A DNA stretch of 64,000 nucleotides, from the NCBI RefSeq assembly GCF_963378095.1, contig NZ_OY726397.1, forward strand, positions 5,389,375 to 5,453,374, given 5' to 3'. A program made the translations under genes and the position numbers. The stretch comes from Mycolicibacterium sp. MU0053 (GTDB lineage Bacteria; Actinomycetota; Actinomycetes; Mycobacteriales; Mycobacteriaceae). Below the pieces are notes generated by a model. It was not told the DNA's origin. It made no database searches and worked only from the letters and a program-made list of their open reading frames with translations. Positions 8,414 through 16,441 of the stretch are shown in pieces (position 1 is the stretch's first letter; each line of letters starts with the position of its first letter).

Positions 8414-9493
8414 TTAGCGGGCGCGGAGATTTGCGGGGATCGGAGGGACCGGGTGCGTGCCCACAGACAGCTCAGGCTCTTCGAAGTAGAGATCCAGGGC
8501 TTTCAAAGCTGGGATGTCGTTCACCGAGAACAAGACGGCTTCTTTCGCAGACCGGTTGATGAAATGGTGCGTGCTCCAGTTGGGCACCACGAAGCTATCG
8601 TGCGGACCCCAGTCGAGCTCCACCCCGTCGACGACCGTCGTTCCTTCGCCGCGCACGACGAAGTACACCGCGCTCGAGGTATGGCGGTGAGCTTCGGTCC
8701 GCTGGCCCGGCTGCAGCAACTGCACCCAGCAATCCAGGGTGGGCATGGTTGAGCCACCCGTGACAGGGTTCGCGTAACGCAGGACTACGCCGTCATAGGG
8801 ACTACCGGCAAGACCCGCCATGCGCCCAAGCTGTCGTTCCACGTCACACCACGGGTAGCGGAACGGAAAATTCGCCATCTTGGCCTGTTCCCAAGCGGGG
8901 CGCATCAGCCCACCCCGATCGGAGAGGTGCTCGCCCGGGTTCTCGCGCTGCGGCTGCCTCTCCTCCCCGAAGGACTCGTAGAAAGGCACGTTCAGGCCGA
9001 GCACCAACCCGATGTCCAGCACGTCGAACCAGACGACGTTCTCCGAGGTCGTGTTCTCATGATCGTGCCACGCCCAGCGAGGAGTCAGGACCAGATCGTA
9101 GTCGTCCATTTGACACGGTTCGCCGTCAACCACCGTTACCAGGCCTGGGCCACCGTGAATCGCGAACCGCAGGGCCGCCATGCTGTGGCGATGTGCATAA
9201 GCGATCTCGCCAGGCTTGAGCATCTGCATGCCCATGTTCATTGTATGGGTCGTTCCCCGGGCAGCCGGGTTGATGAAGGAGAGATTGCGACGCGCTGTGA
9301 AGCTCTCGGGCATCACGTCACACGACTTCAAAAGCTTCGCGTGTACGTCCTGCCACCGCCACAGAAATGGAACACCAGCCGGCCTAGGTCCACCGACGAC
9401 ACTTTCCAGCATCTCGTCGTACACCCATTGTCCTCGTAGGTTCGCCGCCTCGAGCTCGGCGTCGAACTCGGGAAGCGTTGGGATTTGACTCAC
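8414..9493 (-). CDS. phdI: Cupin ring-cleavage dioxygenase, probable 1-hydroxy-2-naphthoate dioxygenase
   Basis: A 359-residue two-cupin protein of the gentisate 1,2-dioxygenase family. The metal-binding histidines are visible in EIAYAHRHSM with the later WAWHDH, and the second cupin has RTEAHRHTSS and THHF. Gentisate dioxygenases and 1-hydroxy-2-naphthoate dioxygenase (PhdI) share this fold. The adjacent phdJ and phdK homologues make 1-hydroxy-2-naphthoate ring cleavage the better call. It starts at GTG 9491-9493 and is the first gene of the operon, so its promoter should lie in the 340 bases upstream. Confidence 0.8.
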   Translation of the reverse strand: MSQIPTLPEFDAELEAANLRGQWVYDEMLESVVGGPRPAGVPFLWRWQDVHAKLLKSCDVMPESFTARRNLSFINPAARGTTHTMNMGMQMLKPGEIAYAHRHSMAALRFAIHGGPGLVTVVDGEPCQMDDYDLVLTPRWAWHDHENTTSENVVWFDVLDIGLVLGLNVPFYESFGEERQPQRENPGEHLSDRGGLMRPAWEQAKMANFPFRYPWCDVERQLGRMAGLAGSPYDGVVLRYANPVTGGSTMPTLDCWVQLLQPGQRTEAHRHTSSAVYFVVRGEGTTVVDGVELDWGPHDSFVVPNWSTHHFINRSAKEAVLFSVNDIPALKALDLYFEEPELSVGTHPVPPIPANLRAR

Positions 9494-9879
9494 AAGCCTT
9501 CGTGCCCTTCTCTGCTTTCCAGAACTTACCTCTGTATTAGGAGCTTAACTGCGGGAGAGGGATCTCGTCAATAGCGGTGAACAGGTGGGACGAAGGGTCA
9601 GCATGGACCCGATGGTCATCGACTTGATGAGGTACCGGGGCGCAATGCGAGTCGCAAAGGTCGCACAACAGCCGGCACTTCTCAGCCGTCGCGACACCTT
9701 CGTAAGTGCGGTTTGTCAAGGGGGTTGGGGCGGCCTGCCCTGTCCTCGTCTCTACGTGGTGCATCAAACGGGTTTGGCTCCCGATATCGTTCAATCGTTT
9801 GCCGGCGGCAACTGAATACTGACCAGAGTGCGGCAAGGTGGGGTTTCTGGGCGTTGTCGCAACACATCTCTAGGTTCTG
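9494..9879. other. Upstream region of the phdIJK operon, no recognised gene
   Basis: 386 bases between phdI and the IS30 remnant. It should contain the phdI promoter and any IclR-type operator, but no clear palindrome or standard promoter was identified. A minus-strand frame ending at 9537 reads coherently near its end (PHQVDDHRVHADPSS) but matches nothing I recognise. Confidence 0.4.
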
Positions 9880-10340
9880 GTGGTTGTGTTGACATTGTTG
9901 AGGCGTGTGCAGAAGGGGCCAGGCCGCCGGCCCCAATCGGCCAAGCGTCAGAGATTTATGGAGCTGCGGGCCGGGGGATGGACAGTTTTGGCCGCGGGCC
10001 GCGCGGTGGGGGTCCCGCAATGCAGGCAAACAACTGGGCGCGTGGATACAAGACGCACCTGGGCGGTCAGGCCGTCGAGCTCGTGCCAGCGCTGGATCGT
10101 CTGGCGGTGCGGCAGATCAGTCCGTGGTACCTACCGCAGGACGAGTGCATCGAGATCGCCGATCTACGACGAGCCGGTCTGACCGTCCGTCAAATTGCCG
10201 CCACGATCGGGCCGGCGCCCTCGACGGTGTCTCGGGAACTGCGGCGTAACAGCCAGCTCGACGGGTCGTACCGCCCGTTTGAAGCACATCGCCTGGCGGT
10301 GGTGCACCCGAGCACGGCAACATGCTACTACGCCCGGCAG
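9880..10340 (+). pseudogene. IS30-family transposase remnant
   Basis: The N-terminal third of an IS30 transposase is spread over two frames. RRPQSAKRQRFMELRAGGW is read from about 9922. After a frameshift near 10010-10030 the reading continues as NNWARGYKTH..., then YLPQDECIEIADLRRAGL and the helix-turn-helix PSTVSRELRRN. It breaks up after YRPFEAHRLA near 10300. The catalytic domain is missing, so it is dead. Confidence 0.8.
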
Positions 10341-10529
10341 TCTTGCGCTTCCTATGGGCGCGAAAGACTTTGGCGATCAGGAAAGAACCATAGAGTCTCT
10401 CGCGCGATCCGTTGGCTTCGTTCGTGGCCGCGACTGGCTGTTACTACTACCGTCAGATTGGCAGGTCGCCGCTATGAGCCTGACGACGATTGGCTGGAGC
10501 GTACCCGTCGATGATTTCGGAAGGACTGC

Positions 10530-11027
10530 TCACTCATCGAGACCGTCATCTGGAACGGCAAACACTGCCCTTGCATTGTCGTTGAGATTTGCGAATCCAT
10601 CAATTATAGCGCGCGCAACCCGAATATTATTGTCCCCGATGCGAATCAGCCACGTGTGAAAGACCGCGCCGGTGAATTCTTGGCTGACCAGCGAAGGCGC
10701 CATCCAACGACGAAGAACTCAAGTCGTGTCGTCAACTCGATGACATCCTCAGTCGCAGGGGTATACGAAAGTACTTGACGCAGTTCGAGGTGTTCGTCGA
10801 AGATCCCGTCCCGTTGATCTAAATACATCTGCAGACCGTCGAGGCCTTTCCACTGGTGGCCACCTCGAAAACCGATTTGAAAGTCGTCCGTAAGGACAGT
10901 TGCGAACATATGTTCAGCTGTTCTACAGCTTTTCCAAGCGTAGATACTCATCGATCGCCGCTATGAAGGCAGGTAGGTCCGGGGCTTTTGGCATCTCAAT
11001 TTTCTCTTCTGCATGTCGCGATTTCAT
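10530..11027 (-). pseudogene. SnoaL/NTF2-like protein, broken by two frame disruptions
   Basis: Three frame segments read as one NTF2-like protein. First is MKSRHAEEKIEMPKAPDLPAF... from ATG 11025-11027 to a TAG at 10923. Next is TAEHMFATVLTDDFQIGFRG to LTTRLEF near 10720. Last is RRWMAPSLVSQEFTGAVFHTW to a TGA at 10530. Small indels at about 10920 and 10715-10725 separate them. The ATG overlaps the TAA of the IclR gene (TAATG), suggesting the pair was translationally coupled. The family includes small hydratases, isomerases and dioxygenase beta subunits; the function here is unknown. Composition is noticeably AT-richer than the core. Confidence 0.65.
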
Positions 11028-11860
11028 TAGACTAGTTTCGTTGCGAGTTCAAGCGCAGCCCCTGTTAAGGTTTCGCCTACTTTGCGGACATGGGACGGCC
11101 GTAATCGATAGCTTGGGGCTGATGCATTGAGTGCGAGCCTCATCTCAGGACCTCTTCCGGGAATGACTACAGCAACAGATGCGACCCCTTCTTCGCTTTC
11201 CTCCCTGCTCGTCGCGAAACCGTTCTTTCTGACTTCCGCCAACAAACTGCGCAATTCAGCCACGGTACTCACGGAATGGGGGGTGAGTTGCACCAAATTT
11301 GGGTCGGGGTACAGTGCATGGACCTCTTCGTCGGACAACTCGGCGAGCATCACCTTACCCGTGGATGTACAGTGTGCAGGCATCGTCTTACCCAGACGCG
11401 AAGCTACCCGCACGGCGGAAGGGCTCTCGGCCGCCGCGATGAAGCGGACCATCCCGCCATCCAACATTCCGACGTGGACTGTTTCCTGTAGCTCGTTGCT
11501 CAACTGGCGCAGAATGGGACCAGCGGTGCGTGGTACGTCCATCCTGGCGGACACGGCGGACGCCACCCTTGTCAAAGCCGATCCTGGCAGGTAAGCCCTG
11601 CTGACCGGATCCTGGCGGATGAAGCCGCGATATTGAAGCATCGATAACAGGCGATGCGCTGTCGATGAAGCGACCTGCAAATACTCGCTGGCCTCGGTGA
11701 GGCGGATCTCTGGTCGTTCTCCAAGGAGCAACACTAAGCGGAGAGCGTTGTCAACAGACTCGATCGGATATTGTGGCCTTTTCGCCGCACCCACTTGGTC
11801 CACTGGCTGCTGCCATGCTGGCTTCTGCATGGCAGAAAGTGTACTCGTTGGTGAGAACAC
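11027..11860 (-). CDS. IclR-family transcriptional regulator
   Basis: A 277-residue regulator. The N-terminal winged helix-turn-helix is at residues ~30-90 (LTEASEYLQVASSTAHRLL), and the C-terminal IclR effector domain has GKTMPAHCTSTGKVMLA. IclR proteins commonly control aromatic catabolism, and this is the only regulator beside phdIJK, so control of that operon is a reasonable inference. A shorter start at the MQKPAW methionine (about 11830) is possible. The upstream region is cut to 46 bases by the adjacent IS3 element, so its original promoter may be lost or replaced. Confidence 0.85.
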   Translation of the reverse strand: MFSPTSTLSAMQKPAWQQPVDQVGAAKRPQYPIESVDNALRLVLLLGERPEIRLTEASEYLQVASSTAHRLLSMLQYRGFIRQDPVSRAYLPGSALTRVASAVSARMDVPRTAGPILRQLSNELQETVHVGMLDGGMVRFIAAAESPSAVRVASRLGKTMPAHCTSTGKVMLAELSDEEVHALYPDPNLVQLTPHSVSTVAELRSLLAEVRKNGFATSREESEEGVASVAVVIPGRGPEMRLALNASAPSYRLRPSHVRKVGETLTGAALELATKLV

Positions 11861-11976
11861 TAATGATCCGACATGTTGGCTGGGGGAGACTCATCGTGGA
11901 GCGGCAGGGTCTGCTGCACGAATAGGTGACATCTGAGTTGGCTTGCCCAGTGCGGGCGGGCTGGAAGGATGTCCTT

Positions 11977-12285
11977 GTGCCCAGGCCTTACCCTCAAGAG
12001 TTCCGCGACGATGTTGTGCGTGTGGCCCGCAACCGCGACGACGGCGTGACGATCGAGCAGATCGCCACCGATTTTGGTATCCATCCGATGACGTTGCACA
12101 AGTGGATGCGTCGAGCCGATATCGATGAGAGCACCAAGTCTGGGAAGAGCAGCGGCGAAGCCGGTGAGCTGCGCGAGGCGCAGCGTCGGATCAAGTTGTT
12201 GGAGCAGGAGAACGAGGTGCTGCGCCGGGCCGCGGCGTACCTGTCGCAGGCCAATCTGCCGGGAAAAGGCTCTACCCGCTCGTGA
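11977..12285 (+). CDS. IS3-family orfA
   Basis: A 102-residue DNA-binding protein of an IS3 element. The helix-turn-helix (VTIEQIATDFGIHPMTLHKW) is followed by a leucine-zipper segment (AQRRIKLLEQENEVLRRAAAYL). It starts at GTG 11977 after AAGGA and ends in a TGA that overlaps the GTG start of orfB (GTGA). Confidence 0.85.
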   Translation: MPRPYPQEFRDDVVRVARNRDDGVTIEQIATDFGIHPMTLHKWMRRADIDESTKSGKSSGEAGELREAQRRIKLLEQENEVLRRAAAYLSQANLPGKGSTRS

Positions 12286-13140
12286 AAGAGCTCGCCGCGG
12301 ACGGGATCCCCGTCGCGGTGACGTGCCGGGTCCTGCAGCTCGCCCGCCAGCCCTATTACCGCTGGCTGGCCCAGCCTGTCACCGACGCCGAGCTCGTCGA
12401 GGCCTACCGCGCCAACGCCCTGTTCGACGCCCACCGCGATGATCCGGAGTCGGCTACCGTTTCTTGGTCGCCGAGGCCGGCGATGCCGGTCAGCCGATGG
12501 CCGAACGGACCGCGTGGCGGATCTGCGCGGACAATGGCTGGTGGAGCGTCTTCGGCAAGCGTAAGCGCGGTAAGAACGGCAAGACTGGCCCACCGGTACA
12601 TGACGATCTGGTGGGCCGGGATTTCACCGCTGAGGAGCCAAATCAATTGTGGCTTACCGACATTACCGAACACCACACGGGCGAAGGCAAGCTTTACCTG
12701 TGTGCATCAAGGACGTCTTCTCCAACCGGATCGTCGGCTACAGCATCGACTCCAGGATGAAGTCACGTCTGGCCGTCCAAGCCCTCAGCAGTGCGGTGGC
12801 CCGCCGCGGTGAGGTCGCCGGGTGCGTGGTCCACAGCGACCGCGGCAGTCAATTTCGCAGCCGGAAATTCGTCCGCGTCCTGGGGTACCACGGCATGGTC
12901 GGCTCCATGGGCCGTGTTGGGGCGGCCGACGACAACGCCGCCATGGAGAGCTTCTTTTCCCTGCTGCAGAAGAACGTCCTGGACCGCCGCCGCTGGGATA
13001 CCCGCGAGCAGTTGCGCATCGCGATCGTCACCTGGATCGAGCGGACCTATCACCGGCGCCGCCGGCAGGTCGGCCTGGGGCGGTTGACCCCCATCGAATT
13101 CGAAGCAATCATGACCACACCGGCCAGTCAGGCCGCGTGA
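12282..13140 (+). pseudogene. IS3-family orfB transposase with two 1-nt deletions
   Basis: The transposase reads in three successive frames. The first is KELAADGIPVAVTCRVL... to AHRDDPE at ~12448. The second is GYRFLVAEAGDAG... to GKLYLC at ~12698. The third is IKDVFSNRIVGYS... to the stop at 13138-13140. One missing base at each junction explains the shifts. The DDE residues survive: D in WLTDITEHH, D in VVHSDRGSQF and E in AAMESFFSLL. It is inactive if the shifts are real. Confidence 0.85.
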
Positions 13141-13172
13141 CCCAAACTGTCACCTGATCGTGCAGCAGACCC

Positions 13173-14037
13173 GAACTGCTGCTGGTCGGCTTCTTCGTCA
13201 GCATCGGGTTTCAGGGGCTGCGCACCATCGAGAACGTCACGGTTGGCCTGCTGCTCCTGCTGCTTCTGCCGCTCCAGGCGGTGCTCTACTGGCTGCTGCT
13301 GTGGCTGCTCGGGATGCGCAACCGCACGAGTGTCCTGGCGGGCCTGCTGTTGTCGAACTACTCGGAGTTCGCGCTCATCGTCGTCGCGATGGGGGCCGAA
13401 GCCGGCTGGCTCTCCCACCACTGGCTGCTCTCGCTGGTGATCGCCGTATCGGCCGGGTTCATCGTGTCGTCGGTGGTCAACCCTAGAACCGTGTCCTGGG
13501 CGTCACGGCTCGCGCAGAGGCTGCCGGCCCGGCCGCCGGACAAGATCCACCCTGAGGACCGGCCCGTCGAGGTCGGGGACGCGTCCGCGATCGTCTTGGG
13601 CATGGGACGGGTCGGCCGGGCGACCTGTGCCCAACTTGAGGAGGAGCACGGGTACAAGGTGCTCGGCGTCGAACATGACCCGCACCGCGTCCGCTTCCTG
13701 CAAACGCAGGGCTTCAACGTCGTCGAGGGCGACGCCACGGACTACGACTTCTGGACCCGGGTCGTGCACAACCCGAACGTCAAGATCATCGTGCTGGCCA
13801 TGCCAGCGCAACACGCCAACATCGATGCGCTGCAGGAGCTTCGCCGCATCGGCTATCCGAGCGGCACAGTCGCCGCCGTCGCGCTCTACCGCGAAGATGT
13901 CGAGGAGTTGGAGGGGCTCGGCGTGGACATCGTCGTACACCTGTACGCGGGGGCGGGCGAGGCCCTGGGACCGCGCCGCCGAGGCCCAGGAGTCGCGTGG
14001 TGCGAAGGAGGAGACCGCCGACGACGATGGGCCATAG
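13173..14037 (+). pseudogene. CPA2-type cation/proton antiporter, 5' end missing at the IS3 edge
   Basis: The sequence begins mid-protein at the first base after the IS3 terminal repeat (ELLLVGFFVSIGFQG). It contains the last membrane helices of a Kef-type antiporter, then a TrkA-N/RCK nucleotide-binding domain (VLGMGRVGRATCAQL). A frame change near 13968 would restore a natural hydrophilic C-terminus (GDRAAEAQESRG...) ending at TAG 14035-14037; the unshifted frame runs to 14069. About half of the transporter is absent, so it cannot work. Confidence 0.8.
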
Positions 14038-14071
14038 CAGGTTCGCTGGGCCCGCCGTCCAAGCTGTGATC

Positions 14072-15818
14072 TCACCCGGTCTGGGAGCCGGCGCGCCGGC
14101 GCTCGGTGAGCACCCGCCACACCCAGGTGGAGGGCACGACCCGAGCCGTCGCAACGTACTCGAGGGTGGCTGGATAGAACAGTGCTTCGGAAAGATCGAT
14201 CAACCCGTCGCCCTTGCCGGCGAGCAGCAACTGGTCGCCGACGCACAAACTCGTATCATCGTCCGGCGTCAGGATCAGCTCCGTACCGCGCACGATGAGC
14301 AGGATCCTGACGGGCAACGGTCTGGAGCGGTCATCGGAATCGCGCAACAGGGCACCTACGGTGAGCTCGTGGTCCGCGAGCCAGCGCACCACGGCCGGCG
14401 CCTCGGCGTCCGACAGAGTGATGACGTCGCGCTTCGGAACCCGGCGGCCGCATCGCTCGACCAGCTGATCCCGGGTTCGCATTGCCCACTCATCGTCCTG
14501 CTGCACTGCCTCCTCGATGAACCGCCAGAAGTTCGGGTGGACGATCCGCGCCAGCGCCTCCCGGGCCACCAGGTCGGTCGGGACGAACACGGAGTCCACA
14601 TCCAGCGCCATCAGCAACGGCTTATGCATGCTGTCTTGCTTGCTGGCGGACCGAGACGAATGCATCGCAGTTGGCCAGTCGGGCACTTTCGGCCAGCGCG
14701 ATGTTGGTCATGTCGTTGTCGGTGCCTGCTACAAGGCCGACCGAGTCGCGGAGTTCCGGCTCGTCGTCGGTAGGCCCGATCTGGTCGACCTCCAGTCCCG
14801 AGGCGCGCAGGTCCGACGTCACCTGCTCCGCAAACTCCCCGTCGCCGTACACCAGCCAGCGACCCCGGACCAAGCCGGTGCGCAGATCCGGCAGCTGGTG
14901 CTGGTCGTTGTCCATCAGCCACATCAGCAGCTGGTAGATGACGGGTCGGTGCAGCAGCAACGCCAGGTAGCCGCCGTACCGGTCGTGCGGGTTGATCACC
15001 GCGGCTGGGGCGAAGTCTTCCATCCGCTGCTGGACCGCCGGGTTGAGGCAGCTGGCGATGACAGGGATGTCGGGACGCAACAGCGTGACCGCCATCACGA
15101 CAGCGAGATTCGCGTCGTCGTCGCCGGTAAGCGCCAGGACCCCTTGGCAGTTGGCCCGACCGAGTCCGGCCAGGCCCAACACGGCTGGGTTCTGGCAATC
15201 CCCCTCCAGCGCAGCCACATCCGCAGTCAGGGCGTCGATGACGACCGAATTCACGCGACGTTGCCGGATGTCGACCACCACGAACCGCCGACGCTGCTCA
15301 TCCAACCCCAAACTCACCATTCGGCCGGCCTGGCCGTAGCCGAGGATCAGCCAGAACGGCTCCCTGAGTCGGCGGACCTGCCGACGGAACCGCTGCTCCG
15401 ACACGGCGTCTTGGAACGCTGTGTCCCTGAACGCCGAGAGCAGTGCACCGATCGCGTACGCCCACGCAATCACCAACATGAAGATGGACAAGATGAGCCA
15501 CATCCGCTGTGGACAGCTGAACGAATACGGGACCTCGCTGTAGCCGACCGTCGTCAGCGTGATCGCCATCTGATAAAAGGAGTCGAATAACGTCAGGTAC
15601 TGCGGCTTGCCGTCGACCTCCGGGCCCGGCATCAGCATCACGCCCGCGACGTTGAAGCTGAACGTCACGATCACGAAGATGAACGGTGCCCGCATCCGGC
15701 GCAGGAGGACGAACACGGCGTCGGTCGTCTCGACCCCGGTCGGTACCTCCACCGGCTTGCGCACGCGCGGCTCGACCTTCCGCGGCCGGAAGTTCAAAAG
15801 GTGAATCGGTTGGGCCAT
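14072..15818 (-). pseudogene. Two-transmembrane potassium channel with two RCK domains, frameshifted
   Basis: The first segment (15818 down to ~14640) has a membrane helix, the pore loop with the K+ selectivity sequence TVGYSE, a second helix and an RCK/TrkA-N domain (LGYGQAGR), followed by part of a second RCK. At about 14630-14650, after FVSVRQ, the frame shifts. The reading continues as KPLLMALDVDSVFVPTDL... with a TrkA-C domain to a stop at 14072. Together the parts make a normal ~580-residue MthK-like channel. Either a 1-nt change broke the gene or the sequence has an error. It follows the DUF6394 gene by 3 bases. Confidence 0.8.
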
Positions 15819-15821
15819 CGG

Positions 15822-16208
15822 TCAACGGCGCCGGAAGGAGGCGGTTTCGACCACCAACAGGACCACGGACACCAGGTTGGCCAACAGTGCCCCACCGGAT
15901 AGCGAGACCATGCTCGCGGTGTGCTCGACATTGAGTCCCTCAGCGGACACCTGGGTGGCCCACACCCAGACCGCGGCAGCCGCGATCAGTTGCAGCACCG
16001 CGACCAGACTGGTGGCCAAGTGGACCGCACCGATCTGGGTCCGGTCTCCGAACTTCAGCACGGTCGCGATCAGATTGACGATCACGGCTGCGAAAAGTTC
16101 GAAGACGTTATGGATGCGCGCATCGGAGATGTCGCCCACGAAGAAGCCGAAGTTCAAGGTGGCCGCCAGCACCACGAAGAAGCCGAACACCACCTTCTCG
16201 AGGTTCAC
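15822..16208 (-). CDS. DUF6394-like small membrane protein
   Basis: A 128-residue protein with about four hydrophobic segments (VVFGFFVVLAATLNFGFF; VFELFAAVIVNLIATVL; LVAVLQLIAAAAVWVW; LLANLVSVVLLVV). It resembles the uncharacterised membrane family often found next to TrkA-domain potassium channels. Here it directly precedes the channel gene with a 3-base gap, so a role as channel partner is plausible. No enzymatic motif is seen. Confidence 0.7.
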   Translation of the reverse strand: MNLEKVVFGFFVVLAATLNFGFFVGDISDARIHNVFELFAAVIVNLIATVLKFGDRTQIGAVHLATSLVAVLQLIAAAAVWVWATQVSAEGLNVEHTASMVSLSGGALLANLVSVVLLVVETASFRRR

Positions 16209-16218
16209 CCTGCGCAGC

Positions 16219-16404
16219 CTATCGAGGATTCCGGCAGTTGGGGGGCCAGGGTCCGCCTTCGTAGCTCATCGTCACCGCGTTCAGGATGGCTCGTCGCTGG
16301 GCCTCCGAGAGGCTTCGGAGCAGATCGGCACACCAGACGAGGACGTATCCTTGGAGCGATCGCGGCAGCCGCTGTCCGCGGAGGTCACCGGATCCGCGTG
16401 TCAT
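16219..16404 (-). CDS. Small 61-residue protein, first gene of the channel operon
   Basis: It starts at ATG 16402-16404 with a very strong ribosome-binding site (GGAAGGAGG, six bases before the ATG) and stops ten bases before the DUF6394 gene. The protein (MTRGSGDLRGQRLPRSLQGY...) has an amphipathic centre (WCADLLRSLSEAQRRAILNAV) and no membrane helix. I do not recognise a family. The ribosome-binding site and operon position are the main evidence that it is real. Confidence 0.55.
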   Translation of the reverse strand: MTRGSGDLRGQRLPRSLQGYVLVWCADLLRSLSEAQRRAILNAVTMSYEGGPWPPNCRNPR

Positions 16405-16441
16405 CGTCGCCTCCTTCCGCACCTTGCATGACGCCACGGCC

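Larger units (their letters stand above)
11907..13172 (+). mobile_element. IS3-family insertion sequence (1,266 bp)
   Basis: Ends are defined by 25-bp inverted repeats with two mismatches: GGGTCTGCTGCACGA... at 11907-11931 against the complement of 13148-13172. It contains orfA and a twice-frameshifted orfB. No direct target duplication is visible at the outer edges (GGCA versus GAAC). That is what one expects if the flanks were later rearranged, and fits the antiporter fragment that begins immediately at 13173. Confidence 0.9.

Noticed and set aside
8414..9493. Calling the cupin dioxygenase a gentisate 1,2-dioxygenase
   Set aside because: Same family, but no maleylpyruvate isomerase or fumarylpyruvate hydrolase is nearby, whereas phdJ and phdK homologues are adjacent.
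9494..9836. Minus-strand 99-codon frame upstream of phdI as a gene
   Set aside because: No recognisable family, no good ribosome-binding site, and it overlaps the region expected to hold the operon promoter.
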